Shown: positions 50,510 through 60,012, numbered from the stretch's first letter. The stretch is DNA of 64,000 nt from Pelagibius sp. CAU 1746 (GCF_039839785.1 NZ_JBDOQT010000002.1:770971-834970), one strand, 5' to 3'. Notes: generated by a model not told the origin, from the sequence alone. A program made the numbers and translations.

Positions 50510-50969
50510 TCCGGTCCCCAAAAGCCTTCGCTGCCGCCGCGGGTCGAATCGGCCCGGCCCGGCAACTCTTCTTTACGACCTTAAACTTACGATTTCCTTC
50601 CGGCCAGCGGCCTCTCGCCTCCGCCGCGCCGGCGGGCCCCGCGCCGCGGCAAGGTTTCAATTGTTTCAGGACCGCCCGCCGTCGGAGGCACGGGCCGCCG
50701 TCCCCGCGCCCTCCAGTCTCCAAGCATAATATTTTGAAATAATTAAACTATTCCGCCGACCGGGGGGAGGAGCCACGGCAACGGCGATCCCCAACGTCGG
50801 CCGCCCCGGGCCACGAACAATTGATACCGAAACCCCGCTGTGCCGACATCGGCATGAAACAGCCGCCTTCTATATCTGCAGCCTAGCGGCTGAACGGCGC
50901 GCCGAGAGAGGACCCGGCCGCCGCCGGTCCGGGCGAGCAATCAGCAATCGACAAACCTGGTGACGTGAC
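50510..50969. other. Gene-free 460-bp divergent region with AT-rich core
   Basis: Promoter region between the DUF1007-NicO operon (minus) and DUF1127 (plus). TTACGA occurs at 50573-50578 and again at 50587-50592 (14 bp apart), 64-83 bp upstream of the DUF1007 start. An AT-rich core (50726-50752) holds several -10-like hexamers. Nothing coding is convincing here. Confidence 0.4.
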
Positions 50970-51284
50970 ATGAGCAATTCCGAAGTTTTCGGCTCGCCGA
51001 TGATCCTGACAGGTCAGAGACCCGTCAGCCCGTTCGGCGCGGTCCCCTTCGCCCCGCAGCGCAACACGGTCCCGGCGCGGCTTTTCCGTTTTCTGGCAAG
51101 CCTGCTGCGCCAGGCCCTTACGTCCGACGAGAGCCCAAGGCGCATCCGCAAGACCGCCGTGGCGCTGTCCCGCTTGGATGACAGGACGCTGCGCGATATC
51201 GGCCTCAACCGGGCCTCGATCATTTCCGCGGCCCACGAGGCGGAGCTGCGCCGCAGCTCCCGTTCCGGGCGCGCCCGAACGTAA
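50970..51284 (+). CDS. DUF1127 (YjiS-like) protein
   Basis: 104 residues; the C-terminal half carries the DUF1127 motif ALSRLDDRTLRDIGLNRASI (about 65-84), while the first 50 residues are variable. Small Arg-rich proteins of this family bind RNA or influence phosphate/carbon metabolism in alphaproteobacteria. Basic end RRSSRSGRART. ATG 50970. No operon partners; 278 bp of non-coding DNA before the kinase gene. Confidence 0.8.
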   Translation: MSNSEVFGSPMILTGQRPVSPFGAVPFAPQRNTVPARLFRFLASLLRQALTSDESPRRIRKTAVALSRLDDRTLRDIGLNRASIISAAHEAELRRSSRSGRART

Positions 51285-51562
51285 CCCGAACCCGGACCGG
51301 CCGCCGCTTGGGGACGCGGCGGCCGTCCGGCACAGCAGCCTGGGCAGGTCATGGGATGGGAGAACCCTCGAAGTCAACTGACGACGACAAGCCGCGGCAC
51401 TGCGGTCAGGCGGCGCGGCCGCCTGCCGAGAAGCCGCCTTTCCTCTGGTGTGCCGCTCGGCTAATCTGCTTGACGTCCCCGGCAGGCAGTCCGCCTGCGC
51501 CTCCGGACCACCCCAGCGGGAGCGATCCGGCGGTGTGGCAGGGGGCCGCTCAAGGGGGCACC

Positions 51563-54500
51563 ATGTCCGCGCCGAAATCCGAGACCCGACGGCAGGAACC
51601 GCAGTCTCCCGTGGAGACCGACCCCGATCTCCTGGCGCTGATGGCGGCACGGCTGCCGGCGGTGTTCTACCGCGGGCGCCTGGAGGCGGAAGGCCTGCGC
51701 CTGGAGAGGGTGAGCGGACGGGCCGAAGAGATCACCGGCTATGACGCGGAGCGCCTCTGTGCCGAAGATGCCCCCTTCGAAGCGCTGATCCATCCCGACG
51801 ACCGGCCCGTCTACCGCCGGGCGCTGAGCCGCGCCGCTGCCGAAGGCGGCGCCGGCCTGGACTACCGCCTGCGCAAGCCGGACGGTACCGTCCTGCGCTG
51901 CCGCGACGAGATCGCCGTCCGCGACGGCGCGGTGACCGGCATGCTGCTGAACCTCGGCGACGCCCGCCGGGAGGAGATGGAGGAGGACGAGATCCTGCGC
52001 CAGCGCCACGGCATCATCGAGCGGGCCTCCCACCCCATCGTGCTGTCGGATGCGCAAGGGAACATCACCGCCTGCAACCGCGCCGCCCAGTCTCTCTTCG
52101 GCACCGCCTGCGAGGAGGTTGCCGGGCAGGACTTCGCCAACCTCCTGCTGGCCCCCGAGAGCCGCGCCGACTACCGCGACACCGTCGCCGGACTGCTCGC
52201 ACAGCCGGGCGAGGATGCGGCGCCCGGCGCCCTCTCGCTGACCGCCCGCCGCAGAGACGGCAGCCTCCTTCCGGTCGAGGTCATGGCCAGCGTGATCACC
52301 CTGGCCGGCGCGCGCAATGTGGTGACCGAACTGCACGACATCAGTCAAAGGATCAACGCAGAGGAGGAACTAGAGCGGGTCTGGCGCCTGCTGCGCGATG
52401 CCGTCGACAACATCCCCAACGGCTTCGCCATCTACGGCGAGGACCAGCGGCTGATCCTCTGCAACGCCTCCTACGCTTCGCTCTACGACGCCAGTCCGGA
52501 AGACATGGTCGGCTCCTCGACCCTGGACAACTACCTGAGGGGTCGCGCGAAGATGAAGGTTTTCGACGGCAGGCCCGTCGACAGCGGCGAGGACGGAGAG
52601 GAAGACAGCCTGTGGCTCGACAAAGTCATCGCCGCCGAGAAGGAGCCGGTCGAATTCCAACTGCACGACGGCACCTGGCTGCAGACCTCGACCCACCCCA
52701 TCCACGGCGGCGGGCGCGTCTACGTCCGCACCGACATCACCAAGCTGAAGCGCATCGAGGAATCGCTGCGCCAGAGCGAGCAGAAGTTCCGCGTTCTGGT
52801 GGAGAACAACCCGCTGCCGCTCTGGCTGACCGACACCTACAGCGGCGAGGTTCTGTACCACAGCCCGGCGGCCGCGGAGCTGCTGGGATACAGCTGGCCC
52901 ATCACCGAGCTCTACCACTCCGAGCGCTCCTTCGCCTCGCCGGAAGAGCGCGAGGCCTGCACCAACGAGCTGATCGAGAAAGGCCGCCTGGACGGCCGCG
53001 TGACACGGCTGAAGAAGGCCGACGGCAGCGAATTCTGGGGCGCCGTGTCCGCGCGCCTGGCCAAGATCGGCGACCGCGCCTTCTCCATCGGTACGGTGGT
53101 CGACCTGACCGGACAGATGGCCAAGGAGGCCGAGCTGCGCGAGGCCCGCGAGACCCTGCACGACGCGGTGGAATCGCTCTCCGAGGGCTTTGCGCTTTAC
53201 GACGCCAAAGACCGCCTGGTGATGTGCAACCAGCGCTACCGGGACTTCAACTTCATGAGCGCCGAGGCCCTGACTCCGGGCGTTCCCTGGATCGACTTCA
53301 TCCGCAGCGGCGCCGAGCGCGGGCAATACGTCGGCGCCGAAGGCCGCGTCGAGGAATGGCTGGAAGAGCGCAAGAAACTGCGCCAGCAGTTCTCCACCGA
53401 GATGGAGTTCCAGCAGGCCGACGGTCGCTGGTTCCAGTTCTCCAACCAGCCGACCCGCCAGGGCGGCATCGTCGTGACCCGCACCGACGTCACCAACCGC
53501 AAGGAGATGGAGCGGGCGCTGCGCGAAAGCGAGAGCCTGGTGCGCTCGATCCTCGAGTCCTCGCCGGTGCCGGTGGCCATGGTACGGGCCGAAGACGGCC
53601 TGGTGATCTACGAGAGCCCGGCCTCGCGGCGCGTCTTCGGGCAGATGCAGACCTCGGGCGAGCCGTCCTACATCCGCGACCTCTACGTCAACCCGGAAGA
53701 CCGCCTGCGCTATCTCGAACTGCTGCGCTCCCAGGGCACCGTGGAAGGCTTCGAGGTGCAACTGCGCCGCGCCGACGGCGAGGTGATCTGGGTCTCGCTC
53801 ACCGCCAGCCTCATCGAATACCAGGGCGAGGAGATGATCGTCGCCAGCGCCCATGACCTGACCGAGCGCCGCGCGGTGGAGGAGCAGATGACCCGCCAGC
53901 GCGAGGCGCTGTACCAGAGCGAGAAGCTGAGCGCCCTGGGCGCGCTGCTGGCCGGCGTGGCGCATGAACTGAACAATCCTCTCTCGGTGGTCGTCGGCCA
54001 TGCCCAACTGATGAAGGAAACCGCCGAGGACCCGCGCACCGTCCAGCGCGCCGAGAAGATCGGCAATGCCGCCGACCGCTGCTCGCGCATCGTGAAGTCC
54101 TTCCTGGCCATGGCGCGCCAGCGCCCGCCGGAGCGCCGCGCCGTCGACCTGCGCGACATCGTGCAGGCGACCCTGGACGTCACCGGCTATTCGCTGCGCA
54201 CCGCCAATATCGAGGTGGAGATGGACATCGGCGCCGCGGTGCCGCCGGTCTGGGCCGACTCCGACCAGCTGAACCAGGTGGTCACCAACATCATCGTCAA
54301 CGCCCAACAGGCGATGATGGAAGTTCAGGGTCCGCGCATCCTGACCATCAAGGGAACCTATGACACCAAGCACGATGAGGTGCGCCTGAACCTGGCCGAT
54401 ACCGGCCCCGGTATTCCCGAGGAGATCCGCAGCCGGATCTTCGAACCCTTCTTCACCACCAAGGACATCGGCGAAGGCACCGGCGTCGGCCTGGCCGTCA

Positions 54501-55042
54501 GCCACCGCGTCATCGAGGCCCACGACGGGCGCATCCGGGTCGACAGCACGCCGGGCAAGGGCGCCGCCTTCACCCTGGTGCTGCCGGCCAGCACCCAGGC
54601 CAGGGAGGCGCCGGCGGAAACCCCGGCCGCGGCGGCCGACAGCCCCAAGGCCCGCATCCTCATCATCGACGACGAGCCGGAGGTGCTGCAGACCCTGGCC
54701 GAGATCCTGACAGCCCAGGGCCACGACGTGATGACGGCCGATTCCGGCATGCGGGCGCTGGGCCTGATCGAAGGCTACAGTTTCGACGTCATCCTCAGCG
54801 ACGTGCGCATGCCCAAGCTGGACGGGCCGAGCCTCTATGCCGCCCTGGAGCGCAAGGACCCCAGCCTGCTGCGCCGCACCGCCTTCGTCTCCGGCGACAC
54901 GCTCAGCCCTTCGGCGCGGGTTTTCCTGCAGCGGGTGCAGCGCCCCTTCATCGAGAAACCCTTCAACCTGGACGAGGTGCGCGGCCTCATCGCGCAGATC
55001 CTCGCCCAGCAGCCACGGGCCGCGTCGCACGGCGCCCCATGA
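51563..55042 (+). CDS. Multi-PAS hybrid histidine kinase
   Basis: 1159-residue soluble sensor. About six PAS repeats fill residues 20-775 (for example DAVDNIPNGFAIYGEDQRLIL and DAVESLSEGFALYDAKDRLVM), then HisKA with His801 (VAHELNNPLS), HATPase_c (NIIVNAQQAM, DTGPGIP, FEPFFTTK, GEGTGVGLAVS) and a C-terminal receiver with Asp1080 (ILSDVRMPKLDG). No membrane helix is evident, so signals are cytosolic. ATG 51563 with AAGGGGG upstream is chosen over the frame start at 51308. The OmpR-type partner lies 38 bp downstream. Confidence 0.9.
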   Translation: MSAPKSETRRQEPQSPVETDPDLLALMAARLPAVFYRGRLEAEGLRLERVSGRAEEITGYDAERLCAEDAPFEALIHPDDRPVYRRALSRAAAEGGAGLDYRLRKPDGTVLRCRDEIAVRDGAVTGMLLNLGDARREEMEEDEILRQRHGIIERASHPIVLSDAQGNITACNRAAQSLFGTACEEVAGQDFANLLLAPESRADYRDTVAGLLAQPGEDAAPGALSLTARRRDGSLLPVEVMASVITLAGARNVVTELHDISQRINAEEELERVWRLLRDAVDNIPNGFAIYGEDQRLILCNASYASLYDASPEDMVGSSTLDNYLRGRAKMKVFDGRPVDSGEDGEEDSLWLDKVIAAEKEPVEFQLHDGTWLQTSTHPIHGGGRVYVRTDITKLKRIEESLRQSEQKFRVLVENNPLPLWLTDTYSGEVLYHSPAAAELLGYSWPITELYHSERSFASPEEREACTNELIEKGRLDGRVTRLKKADGSEFWGAVSARLAKIGDRAFSIGTVVDLTGQMAKEAELREARETLHDAVESLSEGFALYDAKDRLVMCNQRYRDFNFMSAEALTPGVPWIDFIRSGAERGQYVGAEGRVEEWLEERKKLRQQFSTEMEFQQADGRWFQFSNQPTRQGGIVVTRTDVTNRKEMERALRESESLVRSILESSPVPVAMVRAEDGLVIYESPASRRVFGQMQTSGEPSYIRDLYVNPEDRLRYLELLRSQGTVEGFEVQLRRADGEVIWVSLTASLIEYQGEEMIVASAHDLTERRAVEEQMTRQREALYQSEKLSALGALLAGVAHELNNPLSVVVGHAQLMKETAEDPRTVQRAEKIGNAADRCSRIVKSFLAMARQRPPERRAVDLRDIVQATLDVTGYSLRTANIEVEMDIGAAVPPVWADSDQLNQVVTNIIVNAQQAMMEVQGPRILTIKGTYDTKHDEVRLNLADTGPGIPEEIRSRIFEPFFTTKDIGEGTGVGLAVSHRVIEAHDGRIRVDSTPGKGAAFTLVLPASTQAREAPAETPAAAADSPKARILIIDDEPEVLQTLAEILTAQGHDVMTADSGMRALGLIEGYSFDVILSDVRMPKLDGPSLYAALERKDPSLLRRTAFVSGDTLSPSARVFLQRVQRPFIEKPFNLDEVRGLIAQILAQQPRAASHGAP

Positions 55043-55080
55043 ACACCGCGGCAGAGGCCTTGATTTAAGGAAGCAATGGA

Positions 55081-55803
55081 ATGCAAGGGCAGAAGCACAT
55101 AGTCGTCGTGGACGACGAACCCGGCATCCGCGAAACCATCCAGGAATACCTGGAGCTGCACGATTTCCGCGTCACCCCGGCAGACGGCGGCGCGGCGCTG
55201 CGCGAGGCGGTGGGCGAGAACGACGTCGACCTGGTGCTGCTCGACATCCGCATGCCCGGCGAGGACGGCCTTTCCCTGGCGCGCTACCTGCGCGGCAACT
55301 GCGAGGTCGGCATCATCATGCTGACCGCCGCCGGCGAGGTGGTCGACCGCATCGTCGGCCTGGAGATGGGCGCCGACGACTACCTGGCCAAGCCGGTCGA
55401 CCTGCGCGAGCTGTTGGCCCGCATCAAGGCGGTGCTGCGCCGCGCCGAAAAGACAAAGTCGCCCGCAGGCGGCGACGAGGACGCCGACGCCCGCCTGGCG
55501 CGCTTCGGGCGCTTCACCCTCAACCTCGATTCCCACAAGCTGTTCGATGCGGAAGGCGGCGAGATCCCGCTGACAGGCATGGAGTTCGACCTGCTGAAGG
55601 CCTTCGCCGACAACCCCAACCGGGTGCTCAGCCGCGACCAGTTGCTGAACCTGGCGCACAACCGCGACTGGGAGCCCTTCGACCGCTCCATCGACATCCG
55701 CATCGCCCGGATCCGCCGCAAGATCGAGAGCGACCCCGCCAAACCCCAGGTCATAAAGACCGTGCGCGGCGCCGGTTACATCTACTCGACCGCGAAGTCC
55801 TGA
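55081..55803 (+). CDS. OmpR-family response regulator
   Basis: 240-residue transcription factor. Receiver domain (1-125) with acidic pocket Asp11-Asp12, phosphoacceptor Asp55 (LLDIRMPG), Thr82 and Lys104; C-terminal winged helix (about 138-235; EIPLTGMEFDLLKAF, RVLSRDQLLNLAHNRDW). It is the likely output of the hybrid kinase 38 bp upstream. ATG 55081. It converges with the GltS-type gene across 7 bp. Target genes not visible here. Confidence 0.92.
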   Translation: MQGQKHIVVVDDEPGIRETIQEYLELHDFRVTPADGGAALREAVGENDVDLVLLDIRMPGEDGLSLARYLRGNCEVGIIMLTAAGEVVDRIVGLEMGADDYLAKPVDLRELLARIKAVLRRAEKTKSPAGGDEDADARLARFGRFTLNLDSHKLFDAEGGEIPLTGMEFDLLKAFADNPNRVLSRDQLLNLAHNRDWEPFDRSIDIRIARIRRKIESDPAKPQVIKTVRGAGYIYSTAKS

Positions 55804-55810
55804 CCCCGGC

Positions 55811-57409
55811 TCAAGCGGGCAGCGGCTGGAAGCTCTCCGCCCGGGCCATGTTCCAGAAACGGGTGTAGTCGGCCCTGTCACAGCCGCCGTTGGTGAGCGC
55901 GCCCGCCTCCAGGGTCCAGTAGGCCTCCTCGGCGGAGAGCGTCTCGCCGTTCTTCTGGCGCACCATGATGTGACGCGGCTGCAATTCGTCGGGCCGGTCG
56001 AAGCCGGCGGCGCCGACGATCTCGGCCAGGGCCTCCAAGGTGTTGCGGTGGAAGCGGGCGACCCGCTGGGCCTTGTCCTCCACCACCAGGGCGCGCTGGC
56101 GCAAGGGATCTTGCGTCGCCACGCCGGTGGGGCAGCGGTTGGTGTGGCACGACTGCGCCTGGATACAGCCGATGGAGAACATGAAGCCGCGCGCCGAGTT
56201 GCACCAGTCGGCGCCGAGGGCGTGGGCGAAGACCAGGTCGAAGGCGCTGACCAGCTTGCCGCCGGCGCCGAGCTTGATGTCGTCGCGCAGGCCGGCGCCG
56301 ATCAGCGTATTGCGCACGAAAGTGAGCCCCTCGGCCAGCGGCGTGCCCAGGTGGTCGGCAAACTCCACCGGCGCCGCGCCGGTGCCGCCCTCCTTGCCGT
56401 CCACCACGATGAAATCGGGGCGGATGCCGGTCTCCAGCATGGCCTTCACTATGGCCATGAACTCCCAGCGGTGGCCGATGCAGAGCTTGAAACCGACCGG
56501 CTTGCCGCCGGAGCCCTCGCGCAGGTCCTGTAGGAAGTGCATGAACTGGGTCGGCGAGGAGAAGGCGCTGTGCCCGGCCGGCGAGATGCAGTCCTTGCCC
56601 ATCGGGATGCCGCGCGCCTCGGCGATCTCCGGCGTGATCTTGGCCGCCGGCAGCATGCCGCCGTGCCCCGGCTTGGCGCCTTGAGAGAGTTTCACCTCGA
56701 TCATCTTCACCTGCTCGGCCTGGGCCTGTTCGGCAAAGCGCGCGGGGTCGAAGCACCCGCCGGCGTCGCGGCAGCCGAAGTAGCCGCTGCCCAGTTCCCA
56801 GATCAGGTCGCCGCCGCCCTGGCGATGGTAGCGGCTGATGCTGCCTTCGCCGGTGTCGTGGGCAAAGCCGCCCAGCCTGGCCCCCGTGTTGAGCGCCAGG
56901 ATGGCGTTGCCGCTCAAGGCGCCGAAGGACATGGCGGAGATGTTGTAGACCGAGGCATCGTAAGGCCGCGTGCAGGCCGCCCCGCCGATCTTGACGCGGA
57001 AGTCGTGGTGGTTCGGCGGCTTGGGCGCCATGGAATGGGTCAGCCAGGCGTAGCCCGCGCCATAGACGTCGACCCGTGTCCCGAAGGGACGCTTGTCCTC
57101 AACGCCCTTGGCGCGCTGATAGACCAGGGAGCGCTCGGCGCGGCTGAAGGGCTCTTCGTCGCGCTCGCTCTCGATGAGGTACTGGCGGATCTCCGGGCGG
57201 ATGCCCTCGAAGAGCCAGCGCATATGGCCGATGACCGGATAGTTGCGCAGGATGGCGTGGCGCTGCTGCACCACGTCCCAGACACCGAGCAGGCTCAAAG
57301 CCAGCAGCGGAAAGAAGCCGGCGAGGAACCAAGCCTGCCAGGCACTGAGGCCCGCGAAGACCACGGCCAGAAAGACGACGACGGCAAAAACCAGGTAACG
57401 GGTCAGCAT
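55811..57409 (-). CDS. Membrane-anchored GltS-type FMN-binding protein (glutamate synthase large-domain-like)
   Basis: 532 residues. Two membrane helices at the start (FAVVVFLAVVFAGLSAW, WFLAGFFPLLALSLLG), then a soluble domain like the FMN/[3Fe-4S] portion of glutamate synthase: SYNFGALSG-type FMN site near 160, KEGGTGAAP near 330, and Cys set CIQAQSCHTNRCPTG near 415 for the cluster. It lacks the glutaminase and amidotransferase parts of GltB. The family is common, with no clear role. ATG 57409. Confidence 0.82.
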   Translation of the reverse strand: MLTRYLVFAVVVFLAVVFAGLSAWQAWFLAGFFPLLALSLLGVWDVVQQRHAILRNYPVIGHMRWLFEGIRPEIRQYLIESERDEEPFSRAERSLVYQRAKGVEDKRPFGTRVDVYGAGYAWLTHSMAPKPPNHHDFRVKIGGAACTRPYDASVYNISAMSFGALSGNAILALNTGARLGGFAHDTGEGSISRYHRQGGGDLIWELGSGYFGCRDAGGCFDPARFAEQAQAEQVKMIEVKLSQGAKPGHGGMLPAAKITPEIAEARGIPMGKDCISPAGHSAFSSPTQFMHFLQDLREGSGGKPVGFKLCIGHRWEFMAIVKAMLETGIRPDFIVVDGKEGGTGAAPVEFADHLGTPLAEGLTFVRNTLIGAGLRDDIKLGAGGKLVSAFDLVFAHALGADWCNSARGFMFSIGCIQAQSCHTNRCPTGVATQDPLRQRALVVEDKAQRVARFHRNTLEALAEIVGAAGFDRPDELQPRHIMVRQKNGETLSAEEAYWTLEAGALTNGGCDRADYTRFWNMARAESFQPLPA

Positions 57410-57477
57410 GAGGGCACCCCCGGCAGGGACAGGATCCCTTGCCCTCTAGAGCGATCCGTGAAGCCGGTCAAGGGTCA

Positions 57478-57508
57478 GGGCGGGTCCAGACGGTCTCCGG
57501 GCCCGCCC
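57478..57508 (-). terminator. GC-rich hairpin after the 57533 gene
   Basis: GGGCGGG (57478-57484) and CCCGCCC (57502-57508) pair over a 17-base loop, 24 bp past the 57533-57775 stop on the minus strand. No T-run follows, so it is a terminator-like or 3' stability hairpin rather than a typical intrinsic terminator. Confidence 0.35.
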
Positions 57509-57532
57509 CGCCCTCTCTGCGGCCTGGGTCTC

Positions 57533-57775
57533 TTATTGGATGCCGAGGATTTCCTTGGCCTGGGCCAAGGCGTCGACCGAAGCCTGGTGCTCGCCGCCTT
57601 GGTGCAGACGTTCACCTTCGTTGCGCAGTTCCATGACCTGCGCCTTCTGATCGTCGCCCAGGCTGGCCGCCTGCAACGCCTGGTCGATCTTGGCGATGTC
57701 GGTGGGGCACTGAAAGGCGAAGGCGGGGGCGGCGAAGGCCAGGGACAGAAGGGCCGCGGGAATCAATGCTTTCAT
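57533..57775 (-). CDS. Small secreted helical protein (80 aa)
   Basis: 80 residues with a Sec signal peptide (MKALIPAALLSLAFAAPAFA, cut before FQCPTD). The mature 60-residue protein is amphipathic-helical (AKIDQALQAASLGDD, AKEILGIQ) with a single Cys. ATG 57775. Similar short exported proteins are frequent in Rhodospirillales; function unknown. It stands upstream of the GltS-type gene on the same strand, 123 bp away. Confidence 0.7.
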   Translation of the reverse strand: MKALIPAALLSLAFAAPAFAFQCPTDIAKIDQALQAASLGDDQKAQVMELRNEGERLHQGGEHQASVDALAQAKEILGIQ

Positions 57776-57909
57776 CTCGAACTTCCTCCGAGGATGGCTG
57801 TGAAGATCAAGGCAGAGCGGCAGGACCAGTGAACCCCATCGACCCGGCTTTCCGCCAGGGCCTTTCGCGGGCCAAGGGGCCGGCGGCCGATCACAACCCC
57901 GTGATCACG

Positions 57910-58179
57910 TCAGCTTTCCGGGAAATTCGGGGCCTTTATAGCCGCCAGCCAGGAAATCTGCCGCCGCGCCTGGGCCAGCGCCGCCGCGGCGCCGTCGAAT
58001 ACCTGGTCGCCGAAGAAGCCGACGGGGAACCAGCCGCGGGGATCTTCCGCATCGCGGCGGTATTCCTCGAAGCCGAAGGTCCCGTCCGGCCGCCGGAAGA
58101 CGTCGACGCAGCGGCTCCCGCCCGAAGCGCAAGAACCGGGTGCATTGATGGAAGCGACGACGGTGTTCTTACCCGGCAT
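57910..58179 (-). CDS. Hypothetical protein (89 aa)
   Basis: 89 residues, soluble, with a conserved-looking centre FGFEEYRRDAEDPRGWFP. No family recognised. The ORF overlaps the GNAT gene end by 11 bp on the same strand, so the two are probably co-transcribed. Two other frames here (57905-58132, 57936-58145) are shadows; this frame has the best protein-like residue order. Confidence 0.6.
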   Translation of the reverse strand: MPGKNTVVASINAPGSCASGGSRCVDVFRRPDGTFGFEEYRRDAEDPRGWFPVGFFGDQVFDGAAAALAQARRQISWLAAIKAPNFPES

Positions 58180-58645
58180 TTGCCGCCGGCCCCAATTCGA
58201 GGGTCATGAAGGCGCTGAAGGGGTCGGGGACGTAATCGGCAAAGGGCCCGCAGGCGGTAAAGCCGAAGCGGCTGTAGAGCCCGCGCGCCGCGGCGAAGTC
58301 CTCGGTGGCGCCGGTCTCCAGGCTGAGGCGCCGGTAACCGCGGGCCCGCGCCGCGGCCAGGATGTGCTCCACCATGCGGCGCGCCACGCCGCGGCCGCGC
58401 GCCGCCGCCGCCGTGTGCATGGACTTGATTTCGCCGTGGGTGGGATCGAGCTGCTTCAGCGCGCCGCAGCCGAGCAGCGCCGCGCCCTCCCAGAGCGTCC
58501 AGAAGGTGACTTCCGGTGCGCGCAACGCTTCCAGGTCCAGCGCGTGCACGCTCTCCGGCGGCGAGATCGACCGCATGAGGTCCAGGTGCGCTTCCAGCAG
58601 TGCCGCGATCTCGGGCCCGCGCAGGTCGTCTTCACGGATGAGCAT
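58169..58645 (-). CDS. GNAT-family N-acetyltransferase
   Basis: 158-residue GNAT. The acetyl-CoA loop AAARGRGVARRMVEHILAAA lies near residue 88 and the helix GYRRLSLETGATEDFAAARGLYSRFGF near 112 is typical. ATG 58645 gives the family N-terminus (MLIREDDLRGPEIAALL); TTG 58705 is an upstream alternative. It lies after the phn genes, but a repeat copy intervenes, so a PhnO-like role in aminoalkylphosphonate acetylation is only a suggestion. Confidence 0.78.
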   Translation of the reverse strand: MLIREDDLRGPEIAALLEAHLDLMRSISPPESVHALDLEALRAPEVTFWTLWEGAALLGCGALKQLDPTHGEIKSMHTAAAARGRGVARRMVEHILAAARARGYRRLSLETGATEDFAAARGLYSRFGFTACGPFADYVPDPFSAFMTLELGPAANAG

Positions 58646-58728
58646 GGGTCGTACGGTGACGTTGTTGGAGCATTGAAAATGCCCCAGCCGTACCAATCGA
58701 GGCAACCCCGGCGAAGCCTAGCGATACC

Positions 58729-58810
58729 GTCACCCTCGCACTTGTTGCGAGGGTCCAGGGGAAACATCCCGGTGGCGGCCCTGGATGCTCGGGACAAGCC
58801 CGAGCATGAC
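58729..58810 (+). repeat. Triple-hairpin intergenic repeat, copy C
   Basis: Stems: ACCCTCGCA (58732-58740)/TGCGAGGGT (58746-58754) with loop CTTGT; CCAGGG (58755-58760)/CCCTGG (58779-58784); ATGCTCGGG (58785-58793)/CCCGAGCAT (58799-58807) with loop ACAAG. The first stem differs from copy B at two positions, yet pairing is kept by matching changes on the other arm. It lies between the GNAT gene and phnM2. Confidence 0.85.
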
Positions 58811-58824
58811 GATAAAGGGGGCCG

Positions 58825-60012
58825 CTACGCCACCCTTCGGCCCGCCGTATAGACCGTGCGGATCACCGGGTGGCCGCCGACCTGGCGCACCCGCAGCAGG
58901 TCCGCGCGCTTGCCCGGCGCGATCGCGCCGCGGTCGTCGAGGCCGGCAGCTTTGGCGGCGTTGAGGCTGGCGGTCTTCACCGCCTCGGGCAGAGACATGC
59001 CGACATCGTCCCCGGTGAGGCGCAGCGTGGCGGCGAGCAGGGAGATCGGCACGTAGTCGGAGGCCAGCACGTCCAGCAGGCCCGCCCTGGCGAGGTCGAG
59101 GGCCGAGAGATTGCCGGACTGGCTGCCGCCCTTCACCACGTTGGGCGCGCCCATGATGGTGATCATCCCCCGTGCCTTGGCCGCCTCCGCCGCCACCAGG
59201 GTGGTCGGGAACTCGGAGAGGGTCATGCCCAGGCGCGCCGCCTCCTCGACATGATCCAGGGTCTCGTCGTCGTGGGCGGCGACGGGGAGGCCGCGCTCCA
59301 GCGCCATCTTGGCCACCGCCTCGCGGTAGGTCGGCGCGAAGGTGCGCGAGGCCTCGGCATCCTGCTTGAAGCGCTCGTCCACCTGGTCTTCGGGCACGTG
59401 GAACAGCTTCACCAGCACCTCGCGGTATTTCTCCGGGTCGGGGAACTGGCGCTGGCCGACGGTGTGCTCCATCACCGAGACGAGCTGCAGCAGCGGGTGG
59501 TCCATCTGCGGGGCAACCTGGTCCAGCAGCGTCGGGTCGGTCACCTCGCAGCGCAGGTGCAAGAGGTGCTGGCTGCGGAAGACACCCAGTTCCTCGCCCT
59601 TTTCCACCGCGGCCATGATCTGGCCCAGCAGGTCGCGGCGTGTCTGGTCGGCGTCGCGCAGACCCACCACCAGGGAATCGAAGACCGTGGTGATGCCCGC
59701 CGCCGCCACCTGGGCGTCGTGGGCGATGGCCGCCTGCAGGGGGTCCCAGTGGACGCCGGGGCGCGGCACCACGTGGCGCTCGCAGTGATCGGTGTGCAGA
59801 TCAATGAGGCCGGGGATCAGCAGCTCGCCGCCGCAGTCCAGGGCATCGCCCGCCACGGCGCCGCCGTCCTCCACCGCGGTGATGACGCCGTCCTCCACGG
59901 TGACTCTGCCGCGGAAGACCGCGTCCGCCGTCACCACCTCGGCGTTGGCGAGGCGCAGGGAATTGTCCTCCGCCGAATTCAGTCGCTCCGAATCCACTAC
60001 CTGCAACATCAC
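58825..60012 (-). CDS. Second PhnM-like phosphonate triphosphate diphosphatase
   Basis: 395-residue amidohydrolase-superfamily protein, a paralogue of the 60009 gene. Metal and active-site motifs are intact: HTDH at 73-76 (LHTDHCERHVVPRPG), HLRCEVTDP near 153, AAHDDET near 240 and ASDYVPISL near 321. PhnM releases diphosphate from ribose 1-methylphosphonate 5-triphosphate. It differs from PhnM by a 15-residue N-terminal extension (MMLQVVDSERLNSAE). GTG 60012 overlaps the upstream stop by 4 bp; last gene of the operon. Confidence 0.86.
   Translation of the reverse strand: MMLQVVDSERLNSAEDNSLRLANAEVVTADAVFRGRVTVEDGVITAVEDGGAVAGDALDCGGELLIPGLIDLHTDHCERHVVPRPGVHWDPLQAAIAHDAQVAAAGITTVFDSLVVGLRDADQTRRDLLGQIMAAVEKGEELGVFRSQHLLHLRCEVTDPTLLDQVAPQMDHPLLQLVSVMEHTVGQRQFPDPEKYREVLVKLFHVPEDQVDERFKQDAEASRTFAPTYREAVAKMALERGLPVAAHDDETLDHVEEAARLGMTLSEFPTTLVAAEAAKARGMITIMGAPNVVKGGSQSGNLSALDLARAGLLDVLASDYVPISLLAATLRLTGDDVGMSLPEAVKTASLNAAKAAGLDDRGAIAPGKRADLLRVRQVGGHPVIRTVYTAGRRVA

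Noticed and set aside
48843-50723. A 626-residue NicO protein.
   Set aside because: The N-terminal half is a shadow of the DUF1007 gene; GTG 49841 with GTGA overlap gives the family-length protein.
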